Shown piece by piece: positions 21,540 to 34,810 of a stretch of DNA of 64,000 nucleotides (positions within the stretch are counted from its first letter, which is position 1; each line of letters opens with the position of its first letter). Position numbers and translations under genes: made by a program. The notes under the pieces were generated by a model. It did no database searches. It saw nothing but the letters and a program-made list of their open reading frames with translations, and was not told the DNA's origin. The stretch lies in NCBI GenBank assembly GCA_047967505.1, contig CM106540.1. One strand, 5' to 3'. The DNA comes from Dipteris shenzhenensis. Lineage: Eukaryota > Polypodiophyta > Polypodiopsida > Gleicheniales.

Positions 21540-24377
21540 TCTGCTTGGGTTTTTATTTCAACTTACAATATGAACCCGCCTCCGGCCGAGCTACACTATT
21601 GCAAGAGGTTGCACCTATATATACTGTATTTTTTAAGCTTTGGCTTCATGAAAAATCAAAGAACACGTTTCTCATTATAGGAAAAAGCACTTTCGAAGAA
21701 ATGATGCTTCAAAAAAGCTGACAAGAACACAAATGCACATTTAAAGTCGTTTCATGTTCAACACAAGGTATTTTAATCCTTTTCATTTAAAGGTGATGGT
21801 ACTTTTCCCCGATTAGTTAAAATATATGCTTTCAATTGCGCTCTTAGAGCTCCTAGGCTAGTGCTTTTAAGTACCAAATGCTTTTAATATGGACAACCTG
21901 CTTCACCTGGTCTTTTGCACGTTCGTAAGCTCTCCAGTAATTAATGTTCTCCAAATTATTAAATTGAACACTAGAAAGATTTTGAGGTGGGTAGAAGCTT
22001 CCAAGGCTTGCTCATTCGGCAAGCAAGAAAGCCCTCTGAATATGGAAAGCTTGAGCTTAGGGGATTAACTCCAGGTCACTTTAGTCCAGTTACCTTAATT
22101 TGGGGAGGGTCAATTATATCCCCCATCAATAAATATTCCATTTTAATTAGTTGGAGGGGAAGAGAGGGGGGACAATTAACCTAAGGGGGAGGAGTGGTGT
22201 AATGGGGAGAGACATTATCAAAGGAGGCACATTAAAATTTTTGGGGTTAATGAAGAGAAGTATAGGTCACGTGGGTGGAAAACGAGAATCTAAATTTAAA
22301 TCTTTTAATGAGGAAAACTACCCCCTAGAAAATTAATATGTCCCACTAAAGCAACGAGGAGAAACATATATAGGAATGATGAGTAGGCAGCCAATAATGC
22401 CAATTGTTTAATAAGAATCTAATTTCAAGCTGATGAAAGGCCTTGGATTCCACAAAAGTAAGGTAAGGATTGCACAATTCAGTAACACTTGGAATTGAAA
22501 GCCCATCAATAATACATAATATTGTTTTTTAGCTACATGTTCATGTGTAGATTCATATTCTTACAGCAAGTGGTGTTTATTTTGAGGTGAACCTTGTAAA
22601 TTTCACATTTACTACCTACCTAGTACTTATGACCACAAACTAGCACTAGCACAGCCACAAATATGTGCACAATTCATGCACTTGTACTCTCAATCCCCTT
22701 ACATCATGACCTCAAATGATTGCAATCAATCTTGTGCCAAAGGTCCCCACTCAAAATCATTCCTACAGTTAATCGTTTTGTTCAGTTACATATTTGTGGT
22801 ACACGATTTCACATACACGTATCAGGTTAACCAATTGGTTATTCAAGTACTGCACCCCATACTTTATGTAGATAGCACAATAATAATTATTAATAATTCA
22901 AGACCTCAATGAGTCACATAATTGCATTTCCTCAAAAGTTGAATACGATTAACCATTTGACACCCAAATTCAGTCAATAGCATGCATGTCCCAAAGGACA
23001 TAAGTGACAAAGACTGTTCCACATAAGTGACGGTCGTAAATTTCAAATATTAGGTTAATGTTCTTGAAATTTTCTGGAAGCTAGGTTAAAAACACCATGA
23101 AAATGTATTAGTATATCTAAGCCCAACTCCAAAAACCTAAACAGGGGGGGAAAGAGTTCTGAACTTGAATCATAATAGAGGATTCTGAAAGCTAGCAAAG
23201 ATAGTAATTTGAATCTAATAGGAATGACAACGTCAAGAAGTCAATGCATTTTGGCATAACCCTCTGATTTAACTGTGGTGACGTAACCAAAAGAGCAACT
23301 AAGCGTCTTGACAGCTAGACACAACCTGCTGAACATCTGTTAACTTGGAAGCAGATGTTAAGAAGCTTGAGATGACTCTGATATCAAGCTTTAAAAGATG
23401 GAAGGTGAACACCAACAAGAACACTGACACTGAGGCTAGAGGGACCAATTTATGAAGAGAAAAAATGAAAGGAATGCTCAAACCTAATACAATAACAAAA
23501 CAAAGCCCAGCTTTGAAGGATAAGAGTACAAGCAAAAGCAAATCCTAGGGGAAATTTTCAGTGCACTCCATGTTCACAGAGACATTGACAATCAAAGAAT
23601 TCGTGTATTTGGAGACCACATTTCAGTATTGAAATTCTGCACAGAACATACAGCAAGAAAAAATCATACACCAAACTAAAACAAGAACACTCATTCATCA
23701 CCTCTTGTACAATCCAATACTTTTTCTGGTATCATCCTCCTCGTTACATGGATACTAGATGCTTTCTTTATTGAGATCGTCTAAGCCAAAGATACTGAAC
23801 CATTGCACTGAAGGATGGAGAAATGCCTGTGCAGGGTCAGATTTCCCAACAAAGACTTGCATCTTGTGATGCTCAAGACCAGTCCTTGAGCTATTCCAAT
23901 TAACAAAAATTCGTTAAGCACTTCACTTAAGACATTAACTCTTCTAAAACCATGGTGGAGTCCACTAACACTAGAAAACCTTCCCATCAAAACAGAAACA
24001 CATGAAACATATAGGGCCAAAAAAGAGCGACAGGAAATGGAGAACTTCTAAAAATTAAATAAGCATAGAAGAAACAGATCTGTCAAACTTGTAGATGTTT
24101 TGATAGATTGAGGGGAAAACAAACTTTTTGAACTATGCAAATGCTTGCAAGTTCTTCATTGAAGTAATACATGGGTTCTCTAGACATCTTGACTAGCATA
24201 CATCCATTATGTAGAGCTTTCATAAGAGGAGTTTTTGGTTGAATGAACGAAGCTTTCACGGGTCACATTTGAGAGTCAGGCAGAATATTTACATTTATCA
24301 CGACTGCGTGCTCAAATGAAGAGCCCTTTCATCTACCAAAGAGAGGGAAGATGATAAAAGCAATACATTCACGAGCT
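21540..24377. other. Gene-free stretch downstream of AIRP2-like gene
   Basis: About 2.8 kb with no supported coding sequence. The right end, just below 24378, must contain the 3' UTR of the AIRP2-like gene; no clear poly(A) signal could be assigned. Confidence 0.5.
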
Positions 24378-25603
24378 TCACTTTAAGTGAGAATCATATA
24401 CAGCGAACACACTCTCTGAGACCAAGAGAGGTAGCTTGTCAATATACATGAAAAGCCTCCTTAAATTGTCATTTGTCAATGAGACAGTGTCTTGTACTTC
24501 ACATAGTTCAGTGAAAACCCAAAGGTCCCTTGAGTTGACTCGCTTCAAGCTATCACGGCAAAACGGGCATGATTGAGACCGAGAATGCCTGCATTTTATT
24601 AACCATGGATGATGATGTCAGTATTCGATCACAACCTGAAAAAAGAGATAGAAACTACCGTTGAAAGATAACCTAAGTAACAAGTTCTGGACATCTTATT
24701 CAAGGGCAGTATAGACATAGGCGAGAAAGGATAACTGCACATGGTATGATTTTTGTCCACACATTGCTGGATGTACGGCTCAATATTTTTCCTGTTAACA
24801 AGCTAAAAGTATTCCTCTTAAGAAGATGAGTTAGCATCACAACACATGCCACATCACCACTAACAAATCTGTTAGTAGATTATTGACAAATTGAAACAGC
24901 TCGCAGAGATAAGCCATCTCATTCAAGTGCAATCTATACCTGGATTAATCCAAGGGCATGCCCAAACTACACCTCTAAAAGCGAGACAGAAATTCATGAC
25001 AGCCACCCAGACGATCACACTAGCACCGACTACCCATCAGCGTGGACAAGCACATCTCAACCAATATCAGTGGCACCCATGTCGGTGTAGACCATAGTAT
25101 AACATAATGCTATCACACAGACCTATCCATGCACACACACAATGTTAGCATCCATTTATACACAGGTCTTCATACTCATTCTTGACAGAGCTCCAGAGGT
25201 GAAGGGGACAAACTCAAACGTGAGAAATGCTAGCACTAAAAGAGAAGGCTAATTTACAATTAGCCCACATTCTGTTCATCCATGCTACCGCTGCCTGCGA
25301 AGACTTGAGAATGCCATTTTAGTCTCTACCAATGAAAGCTTTAAAATATTTCTGCTGGTCCATTGCGGAGACAATCAGAAGAGTACAGCAAGATGCAGAC
25401 TGGCTAACTTCCCACAATTGGAGACTAAGGACGGTACTTCGTGATAAGCAAATCTATTATAAGTAAAAGGTAAAGGTGTGTATATGCAGATAAATCACAG
25501 TAATCAGACACAAGGTTAAAGCCATCAACTCCATCATGTCCAGAAGATTCCCTCCCCCCCCCCCTTCTCTCTCTCTCTCTTAAGGTTTGTCATACGAAAT
25601 TTG

Positions 25604-25648
<45 letters not shown>

Positions 25649-26952
25649 AAGAGTTTTGAGGTTTGTGATACGAAAAACCACTTTTTAGGATTATAGTCCA
25701 TAATCCCCCTCCCCCCCAAGAAAGAACTTATGAGCTTACCATTCTCTGAAGCACTTGATGCACATCGCATGGTTGCAATCAGGCAGTACAATTTTTGTAT
25801 TGTTTTCCATACAGATGCCACATTCTTGTTCCCACTCCAAGTCGAGGTCCGGCACACTTCCCTTTGCATCATCACACTTCTTCTTGTATCTATCCATGCA
25901 AATAGCTCTTTGCTTCAATTCTTCCATTTCTGTTATCCCTCCTTGCAATTGCTGCAGGGAAGGGAAAATGTAGGCTGCATAGCGTGGACACAAGACAAGC
26001 ACTTTCTTAAATGTTTGACTTTGGGTATTCCTATGCAAGAAGCAGAACCTGACTGGCTATACATAATGTTTACATTTCTAGAAAAAGATTGCAACTGAAT
26101 GATGACTCCCCCGAGGAGTCAGGTGTTCAATAAAAAGCTTACCATAGAATTCACGAAGACTTGATTTTCTCTCATATGTAGACATGGTAGTTGTCCCATC
26201 TTTGTAAACCTGAATTTAAAAATACACACACTTCAAGATAAAGCATGACTGACATTGTATCTAGATTTTTTTCTGGTGTAAAATGAATATAACTCGAGCA
26301 TACCCTTCAACCACTCCGTCAACTACGCCAACTAACGGCCAAAAATCGTGGGATTGTGCTACTAAATCCTAACGGGAGAACCAATGCTGGAGGAGAAATA
26401 GGATTCCTTTTGCACCTTGTATATCAATATGCGCAGGAAACCAAGAGCACCAGCTAGGCCACAATCAGTCCAGCGGACTAAGAATAAGAAAAAATGTGCA
26501 GCAGGGCTGTAGGATAGTCTCATTTGCAAACATGCTCCATCGTAGTCTCTTGGAAACTCTAGTGCCCTGCAAAAAACACAATAGTTGAGATATAGCTTTG
26601 CTAAAATGGCTAAATTGTAACCTATTTTAGGTAAATATATATCATCCATTGAGTCAAAACGCGAAGAGAAACGTAAGGAACAATTTACTTAAGCTTCATC
26701 TTTCAGCGCGGTCCAGATGAACATACAAACAAAAAACACAAAGCCGACCCGGAAGCAGAAAAGAGTCGGGTTTTTTTGCACGCTATCTTAACGACAATGT
26801 GTCACCTAAAATGTGAGCATTGAATCTCGGAAACCTTGTACAAAAACTTTGTAGGGAGGCAGGAGGGGAGAGAAAGCCCACAGTGTATTGGCATGTTGGA
26901 TGTCCGCCTCCAATGATTTAAGCGATTCCTTGAATGATTTCCCGTGACCCAT
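24378..26952 (-). CDS. AIRP2: AIRP2-like RING E3 ubiquitin ligase
   Basis: Five exons on the minus strand: 26952-26882, 26566-26416, 26209-26143, 25974-25740 and 24588-24378. All introns are GT-AG and all phases fit, giving 735 nt and 244 residues (Arabidopsis AIRP2 is of almost the same length). The start MGHGKSFKESLKSLEADIQH and the segment PRDYDGACLQMRLSYSPAAH match the AIRP2 family. A C3HC4 RING lies at residues 148-185 (CGIC, CNHAMCIKC, CPFC), and the conserved tail LRRLFMYIDKLPL follows. Family knowledge: AIRP2 is a cytosolic RING E3 ligase that promotes abscisic-acid and drought responses. The donor of intron 1 (GTGGGC) is weak. The last 15 residues after KLPLLVS are longer than the usual end. 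Intron 4 holds a (CT)n microsatellite. No internal stop, so probably active. Confidence 0.93.
25550..25652. repeat. C-run, (CT)n and (GA)n microsatellites in AIRP2 intron 4
   Basis: A poly-C run followed by (CT)n at about 25553-25580, and (GA)n at about 25610-25645, separated by GTTTGTCATACGAAATTTGT. A near repeat of that separator with inverted parts (GAGGTTTGTGATACGAAA) follows at 25656, so the two runs form an imperfect inverted repeat. Confidence 0.85.
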
Positions 26953-28855
26953 GCCGAGTAGAAACATCCTTTCCGTACGTTTTCTTTCTCAGTGTCTCTG
27001 TGTATAGTGTGGTACGCAATTCTACCCGTATACGCCCCGCACATCAATTAAAATTTTGCATTGCAGCACGCGGCACAATCCTTTCCCTTCATGGAAACAT
27101 GGGTTGTGGCATCCGTCAAAATCCGCTATAGGACTCCAGCTTGGTTCAAAGCCCGAGGCGAAGCGAAGGAAGGGCGAGTTATGCTTTCTTCCCCACCCAC
27201 GTTGGCGTCTCTGGCAGCGGTTATTTGCCCAAGACCTTCGCAAGGTGTGTCAAAGGGAGACAAAGCCAATGCGCAGAGAAACAAGCAATGCAAAAGCGGG
27301 GGAAAGAAGGGGGAGGGGAGTTGCGAGGGAGAAAATGCGAAGAGAGGCAAGCAATGGGGGAGGCGGAGAAGGAAGGTGTGCGAGGGGAAGGGGAGAAGGC
27401 GGAGGGAAGAAGGCAAAGCTGGGGAACAAGGCAAGCGATGGGAGGCGAAGGCGATGGAGATGGAGATGGAGATGGAGAGAGGAAGAGGCCAAGAAAGGCG
27501 AAGGCTATGGCGATGGCGATGGCGATGGCGATGGCGATGGCGATGGAAGAAAGCTCTGTGTAGAAGCCAAGGAAAATGAAGAAGATGAAGATGAAGATGA
27601 AGATGACAAGGCATCATTAGTGTGTTGAAAATTTTAAGCTTTTTTTTTTTCTCTCTCTCTTTATTTGGATTTTGGCTTTGGATTTGGCTCTCTTTTTTTT
27701 TTCCCCTTTTTTCCCCCCCCCCACCCTTTGCACCTTCTCGCATTGGCTCCTTTGTGGTCTTGCCATCCTCTCCTTGGGACTTTATTCTGTCTTTCACCTT
27801 CCCCCAAAATCCCCTTCTTCCTCACATTTCGCCCCACCTTGCCTCCCTCTTGCCGCACCTCCACTTATTTACAATGCCACCCTGTCGCCCCATCTTCCTC
27901 CCTGCTACCCCTGCTTGCTCCTCGGCCATTAGCCTCTTCGTGCCTCCCAACACCCTTCAAGATAACCCCATTGATGTCACATGGTTTTCTAAAACCTCCA
28001 TACAAGTGGTTCTTATTCTGTCAATTAGCCCTAGTTTTTATTTCGTCAAGGTAACATGCTCACACTCGCACAAACTTGAATAGCTAATTCTCCTAACACC
28101 CATATTTATTATATGTGACACGAATCCGCCACAAAACGTTGTCCTACGTCATCTCCCTAGGTCTACTCATATGAACAACCATCAATAGCAAGGATATTGT
28201 GGTTCCACTAGCTTGGACTTATGCCATGGGAGTAGAAATTTATCCAACAAGGTTCCCCCTTCTAACAAGCAATTGACTACAATTGTAAGACACTGATGAG
28301 GAACCAAGGTAGAGAGAATACTAATCCAAATAGGAGAATACATATCCAAATAAACATTTGAAAAATGAGGAGAATATAAGGGAAAGACAACGTTGACATG
28401 TAAAATGCCATAGCTACTAAAGGACCACCTTTTCCATTCTATTTTGGTGGAAAGTCACATCTCCTCCATAACATAAGGGCATTTGTGTTGATCTCCCTAA
28501 CCTTGCCTCCAAGCTCCCAATCCTCTCCTCCATCATACCATCCCACTCAATGCCATTGCACACGTGCCTTAATTTGGATGCTTCACAACATCAAGGACAT
28601 CATGACCTACCTTGCCTTCCTAAGAAGCCCATAGCGGATGACCCTCATTATCTTAGCTTATCATCCCTCCAACCCAAGCCAACATTCACTTACATGTATC
28701 AACATGGCCTATAGTTACGTTCACCTTGTTTCTCGCATCTCTCCAACCCTTTAAAAGGACCTTTCACAAAAGAAATGCACCATATTAAATTTTTGTTTTC
28801 CCTAGCTCAACTAAATCTAGTCCAGCTAAAGGCAATTCTTTCATCTACAATAAAG
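26953..28855. other. Upstream region of AIRP2-like gene
   Basis: Contains the 5' UTR and presumably the promoter of the minus-strand AIRP2-like gene. It also holds purine-rich coding-like repeats at 27290-27610 and pyrimidine-rich runs at 27640-27730. Long open frames on both strands here (for example 27056-27628) are products of composition. This 1.85 kb is absent from the duplicated copy at 38686-39905. Confidence 0.5.
27440..27605 (+). repeat. GATGGC/GATGGA/GAAGAT triplet-periodic microsatellites
   Basis: Runs of GATGGA (about 27451-27478), GATGGC (about 27505-27546) and GAAGAT (about 27578-27605). They are separated by short purine-rich sequence, all with period 6 or 3. Confidence 0.9.
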
Positions 28856-30021
28856 ATTTCAAGAAAGAGCTTTGATTTGGAATAGTTCTCAATATTTCAA
28901 AGGGGAGCTTTCATCTAGAATAGTTGTCAAGGGGGATCTTTCAAACCAAAAGAAGGCAAACTTTCATCTATAATAAAGATTTCATTTAGAATATAGTTGA
29001 ATTTAATAATGCACACATCCATAACGAAATTTGGCATCTACAATCGACAGTGTGAATCTTGAGGGGCTCTACTCTTAAGCATAGTTGGTTAACCTTAAAT
29101 TGAAAATACCACCATTTCACGTGCACATCTTGTCACCAATGCTTTATGAAATAGAGGATGTCCTTTTCTCCATTGTCATAGACTCCTTCTATCTCAACCA
29201 CTTGTAAGCATCAACTACACTTTAGTAGTTCCACCCATAGTAGCACCATTGTAGTTGCACACAAATAATTTATAAGCAAATAAAAGAATGATTTGGGAGG
29301 TAGTTCAATGAAGATACCCAAAATGCTCCCATCATTTTCATAATAGCAAAGGACAATCTATATCTTAATTTAAAGTAAAGTAAATATTTTTTAAGAACGT
29401 GTGCACAAAACCCCCCTTTATCTTGTACACCCCTCCTTTTTAAGTGTATTTTTAAAGATGAAAGAGTAAACCACTAATTAATTTTGTATTGCATTGGCCA
29501 TATTTTTCTCTTTTGGCTCAATGGCTCAAATTTTGATTGGCAATTTTTTTCAAATGTGGTAAACATTTTATCTCTTATTAAGTCAAGAGCTTGTTATTAT
29601 CATATGTTCATGGGAGAGAACTTGATCTAGAGAGTGCTTAGTGCAATTAATGATTATGCTCACACTTTCATTTTGCTTCATAAACTTGGCCATACTTTTG
29701 GCGACATCTCTATAGCAAAAGCATGAATGAGTTACATGTTCGAGAATCATATAATTGGCTAGGGAATTATTGCTAGTTACATGGATAAGGCTTTCATTCT
29801 TGCTCTTCAAGTACTCCACCATTCACAATCTTCACATTACTTCACCATTCATAGTGTTTCACCATTTTCTACTTCTTATGTTCATATAAGTCACACTACT
29901 TTCAAAAATCTTACATTAGACACTTTGACTCAAATTGTTAGGTCATAGTAGTGTTTATACATCTCCAAAATGGTAGATCATAAAAAAATATCCAAACTCA
30001 GTCCATTCTCTTGGAGTATCA
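28856..30021. other. Gene-free stretch (mostly duplication block 2)
   Basis: AT-rich non-coding sequence with several short internal repeats (GGGGGAGCTTTCATCTAGAA types at 28900-28990). Nothing else supported. Confidence 0.5.
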
Positions 30022-30246
30022 ATGGGAACTGGACATGAATCCACTCATGGAATTCTACAAAAAATTCTTATGGATCCCAACCATCTAAATAACGATCAAC
30101 TCAATCATCACCTAGTCACGAGCAAAAGAGTGCCCAAAAAACATGGCCAGTTTGAGATGCCCAAGTTCAATTGCAGACGAGACTTGAAGAGGTTCATACA
30201 ACACTTTGAGATGGCATGCCAAGTAGGGGTAGACAATTCAAAATGA
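30022..30246 (+). pseudogene. Gag-like fragment of a retroelement
   Basis: A 74-residue stretch ending in FEMPKFNCRRDLKRFIQHFE then MACQVG, which resembles the PKFDGxGDPxxFxxxFE motif of Gypsy-type gag proteins. No neighbouring pol in the same orientation. Weak but plausible. Confidence 0.35.
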
Positions 30247-31156
30247 AACCAAATTATTATTGCTATTATGACCTTCATAGATGAAAAATGGTTCCTAGCT
30301 TGCAACAAGTTCCAAGACCCAATGCACCTCTAACACCACTACAATTGCCCCAACTGGTCTAAAATACTAATGAAATGCAAATATCCAAAGGAAAACAAGG
30401 ACTCCATTTTATAATCATCACAGATTATTAAACCCATATGACCAAGGCATGAAATTATTAATACATGATGAAAGGAATAGATGGCTAACTAATACTTGTC
30501 TATGCCAACCAAACAAGGTGCAAACACTTCAAGCGATTATTTTGGAAATGGAAAGGATGAGGCAATCGACAATCAAGTGAGCCATACCAAGCAAGCAAGA
30601 CCAAACTATAAACATTTATATTTCTTCCTTGACATTGGACATGATTATAACATAATATTGTCAGTGTACATCAGTGATACTGTTCTATATTCTCATGAGA
30701 TGAGCTTGAATCGAAATGGTTTGTCTACCAACAGCTACTTTATAGTTGAAGTGCATTATTTGATAAAAAACATAACCTCACTATATGTATGTACTCATCG
30801 TTCATAAAGATTTATAGTGTTACCACAATTTCAAAGATTATTATAACATAAGCTTGCAAGTCTATATTAGTAATAGTGTTATTTATTCTCATGAGATGAA
30901 CTTGCATAGAAATGGTTTGTCTACCAACAACTAGTATTTAGTTGAGTGAATCATTCAATAAAAACTTCAATATTGAACATGATCATAACATAATATTGAA
31001 AGTCTATCTTGGTGAAAGTGTTCTATATATTTTCATCAAATGAACTTGAATAGAAAATGTTTGATTGTTTTTTGCCAATAGACACATAGTTCTAACATGG
31101 CTTGTATTATGAGCAGCCTTGCTCTACATCTAGTGCAATAAACTAGCAAAAATTTC
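30247..31156. other. Spacer with a degenerate tandem repeat
   Basis: A phrase of about 120 bp (TTGACATTGGACATGATTAT, then TCTCATGAGATGAGCTTGAA, then GGTTTGTCTACCAACA) recurs three times with decay at about 30630-30740, 30830-30930 and 30970-31080. No gene. Confidence 0.6.
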
Positions 31157-31561
31157 ATTAAATTCATATTTTGATGCATGCAATTTTACTAAATGGTGGG
31201 AAAGGTCATAATAATCATCTAGATCATGCCTTGCCATTTGATTTGATATGTAACATGACCTCATTTAGATTTGTAAATCAAAAGATACAGGACGTCAAAA
31301 TTCTCATGGTTTGGGTTAATGCCCTCCCTAATTTGGCCCAAAGCATGAGAATTTAGGATGCCTAAATTCTCATGTTTGGCCAAATAGAAAGCATGTTGAT
31401 GTGGTGGCCCAAACCATTAGAATTTTGACGTCCTATATCTTTTCATTTACAAATCCAAATGGGGTCATGTATCATATCAAATCTAATGGTGGCAAGGCAT
31501 GATTTAGATGATTATCGTGACCTTTTGCACCCTTTTGCATGCATCAAAATGTGAATTTAAT
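31157..31561. mobile_element. 405-bp foldback element (full-length inverted repeat)
   Basis: Two arms of about 195-200 bp are inverted copies, from ATTAAATTCATATTTTGATG on the left to CATCAAAATGTGAATTTAAT on the right. Similarity is high along the arms except for a patch near the centre, where GTTAATGCCCTCCCTAATTT faces unrelated sequence. The apex is CATGAGAATTTAG-GATGC-CTAAATTCTCATG, with a perfect 13-bp stem around 31353. This is the architecture of a foldback MITE or a young hairpin-RNA precursor. The edges are TTAA-rich, so a TTAA or TA target site is possible. Confidence 0.75.
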
Positions 31562-33409
31562 AATAATTTAGTTGATTTGTCGCATTGGATCTAGAGGAAA
31601 GTTTACCTAATATGGACCATGTCAATGTGTTGTCTATTTTGGCTTCTACAATTGATTTCTATAAGCAAAGATTGATTGGTTTGGGAATTTAATTCATTTT
31701 AAAGAAAGGGATGTACCTACTCTTTAGATTTTGTTGGATTGGTGGGATGTAAGAGTGAGTCATTGGGGAGGGAGGTTTTTGCAAGAATACAAAAACATGG
31801 GTTTTGTTCCAAGAGTGAATAGAGTTTCAAAAACCAACCATTTGCACATGCATGTAATGTGGACTATTCCATTCAAGGAGTCCTAGGTAACTTTTGACTT
31901 GTGTGGAAGGTTTCATTGGTGATCTCACTTATGTTGGTGGAGGGAGAGAGCTTAATTATGGAGGATTACCAAAAAGCAAACCAGGAAAAGTGAGCAAAGA
32001 TAGAGTGTGTCTTTACTAATGATGCCTTGTCAAAATGACATAGGTCCAACTCTCTCATGGAATAGAATGTAGACATTTTTGCTACTAAAATAGGGGATTT
32101 GTCAATCTATTATTGTTTTGTTTTGCTTTTTTTTTTGGGCTCGCTCGCTTTTTTTAGTTCGCTCACTTTTCTGCGCTCGCTTTTGGTAATCCTTGGGAAG
32201 GACCATCAAGTAGCAATATATCCATACCCTCAACAACCTAGGACGCTCCAAAACCAAGCTAGGACATTCCAAACCCTCAATAACATAGGACATTCAAAAC
32301 CATATGTAAGGATTGTGGGGTGATCATGCATGCCTAGAGCGGCCCTTAAGCAAGCCAAACTTGAGCAAATGCATAAGCCAAATGTTGAAGCATTTGTGAC
32401 CACACAAGTAAAGGGTTGAAATCTTGCAATAGTAATACTTGAAGTAATCAATACCACGTACTATGATAGCTTGATACCTGTATCACCATAACGTTAAGTC
32501 CCCAAAATGGTTGGACCGTATCTTCAAACAACCTACTACAATGTTTACTACTCCCTCTCTCACCCAAATTTTTCTCGAGTCTCTCTCTTAAACTATCTAG
32601 ATTTGGACATAGAGAAGCTTGATATCAAGTACATAAGGGGATGGGTAGAGCATTCTCAACTAAAACCTAAGGAAGTAGAGACATCTTCTAAAGCCAAAGA
32701 GGAGAAAACCAACACTGATATTTCTTCTCTCTCTCAAGTCTCTCTCTTACACTATCTAGATTTGGATATAGAGAAGCCTTGATATCAAGTAGATAAGAGA
32801 TGGGTAGAGCATTGTCAGCTAGGTCCAAAGGAAGTACAAACATATTTTGAATCCAAGGAGGAGCAACCCAATCCCAAATCAAACCATCTTTCCTTTGTTG
32901 GGACATCCCATGTATGATATATAGTGTGGGTGAGTTGTATCATGTTTGAATACACACTTGAGAAGATAAGGGGATGAGATTGTATGTGGAAGAAAGAAAA
33001 AACAAGTGAAGGAGAAGCTCCTGGCCAAGATGGAGAATGATTGAAGGAATCCAATCTCTCATGTTTTCCTTATAGTTCACGCACATTCTCTCTCAGCAGA
33101 ATGTGGCATCAGAACATCACACTACCGAAAAACTACCACCCATTTTAGAGGAAGGACAAGTAACAGATGGCATATTTTTAAAATATTCTTTTTGCTCATT
33201 TTTTACATACAGAGGGTACCATTTAAAGGTGTATTCATAGATTGAATATAAAAAGAGTGCACTTTATTCATGAAAAAGTCACAAGTAAGAGACTTTTAAA
33301 TTAGGCCATGATTGCATCATATAGTGAACCCCTCGAGATCTTGATGCTAGCCAACATTTGAGCCTTCTACCACTCAAGAAGGACTATGTAGAGGGATATC
33401 TCAAGCCAA
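31562..33409. other. Spacer with a 160-bp tandem duplication
   Basis: No gene recognised. At about 32575-32900 two tandem copies (period about 160 bp) each contain CTATCTAGATTTGG then ATAGAGAAGC and GATGGGTAGAGCATT. The remainder is AT-rich and featureless. Confidence 0.55.
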
Positions 33410-34810
33410 TTATGTCAGAGTTTGCATTCTAATATGTTTAGGTGCCATTCTTATATGGTGGTAGCCACTAAAATCATCAAGAAAACTATAGATTTCATGA
33501 CCTGCTACAACATCTAGCAAAGAGTCACAAAATGGTAGAGGGAAAGGGTTAGTAATGGTGGCAACATTTAGCTTTCTGTAGTCCACACATATTCTGAGCT
33601 TTCCATTCTTTTTGGTCACAATGACAATAGGTGAAAGCCATGTAACATGGGTGAAAGGATATATAAAACCAACTCTCAACTACTTATCAATCTCTTCTTT
33701 GACTCACTTTGCATAGTTGGGATTCATTATGTATCTTCCTTGCACCACTGGGACAACATCTTGCTTTAAATTAATCCTGTGTTGATAGAACTTAAGGTCT
33801 ACTCCCTTCATATCAATATAATGCCAAGCAAATATGTCTTTATACTCTGTCAATAAGTCCTTTAGTGCCATTTTGAAAGGTGGAGGAAGACCTGTACTTA
33901 CCAAAACTGTCTTGGGGTTGGCAAGGTCTCCAAGGTTCATCTCTTCCAAGTCATCCTATCGGACTCTGGCACTCTTTTGCATCTGCTCCTCAAATTGAGT
34001 TTCAGCTTCTAGGATGGCCTATGCAGCTGATTTATGACTATTCTCTTGTAGGGGGTCATCTGTGTCTGCATGATTGTCATTTGTCATTTTGTGGTTGGTA
34101 GAATCTGCCTCCGACCACTTTTCGACAGTGTTTTTTTCTGCAGTGGTAGCCGGCTGTAGGTCGAGCTGTTGTATTTGTTGATTTCAGCATGTATACTAAT
34201 CAATGATTTTGATTACATCAATTTCAAATATGGCAAAAATAGTAGGATTTCTCCTAAGGAAAATCTCCTCCTCAGCTTCATCAAATTCTGCTATCATGTT
34301 GATGCCCTCTGCTTATAGTGGTTGAACTTGTCTTGGGAAACTTTTCTTTGAAGAGAGATCGATCTTAAACTTCTCTTTTCCTTTCCTGATGGTTATTCTT
34401 TCTGATCCCCAGTCTTGTTTCACTTTGGCATATCTCAGCCATGGCCTACCCAATAACATGGAATAGGTACAATCTCTTTCCTCCATTCCGAGTACTAGAA
34501 ATGTGATTGTAAAGGATAGTCCCATTATGTTAATTTCTTGTCCTCTTAGTATGACAAGAGGCTGTATTCTTCTTTGATCAACCATTCTGACGTGAAATGG
34601 GGTTGGTGCAAGTTCATTGCAACAAAATTTCTTAAATAGATCCTTAGAGAGGATGTTCACAACTCATCCTCCGTCTAGCAATACTTTTGGTATCCTTTGC
34701 CTTTTATAATCCACATCTATGAGTGGGACTTGGTAATCCACATCTTCAATGGTGGATGTGTAAACGTCTGGTGTTTCATCCTCATCTTCACTCTGGGGAT
34801 GATCTTTTGT
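33410..34810 (-). pseudogene. Gypsy pol 5' half (protease to RT motif A), inverted
   Basis: On the minus strand, from 34810 downward: an acidic linker (SEDEDETPDVYTSTIEDVDY), protease with VLLDGG then a stop in place of the following residue (about 34670), and the 34660-34313 stretch MNILSKDLFKKF to the end of the protease. Then come the 33949-33704 linker (LLTEYKDIFAWHYIDMKG) and RT from TWLSPIVIVTKKNGK to FLDDFSGYHHIRMAP at about 33440. The sequence stops at the point where the plus-strand half at 34815 takes up the same protein, so this segment is an in-place inversion. Scattered stops. Confidence 0.88.

Larger units (their letters stand above)
26755..29880 (-). repeat. Segmental duplication, copy A (AIRP2 exon 1 and upstream DNA)
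   Basis: Two blocks of copy A match copy B (38686-39905) in order and orientation. Block 1 is 26755-27010: intron 1 end, exon 1, 5' UTR. Block 2 is about 28858-29880, with shared phrases GGGCTCTACTCTTAAGC, AAAAGAATGATTTGGGAGG and CTCCACCATTCACAATC. The 1.85 kb between the blocks is missing in copy B. Confidence 0.8.

Noticed and set aside
22676-24020. Small ORFs downstream of AIRP2
   Set aside because: No motif, no homology recognised, and no promoter or splice context.
27056-27797. Long Lys/Arg/Glu-rich or His/Leu-rich frames on both strands upstream of AIRP2
   Set aside because: Purine-rich microsatellites keep several frames open at once. No start context, splice pattern or conserved domain supports a gene.
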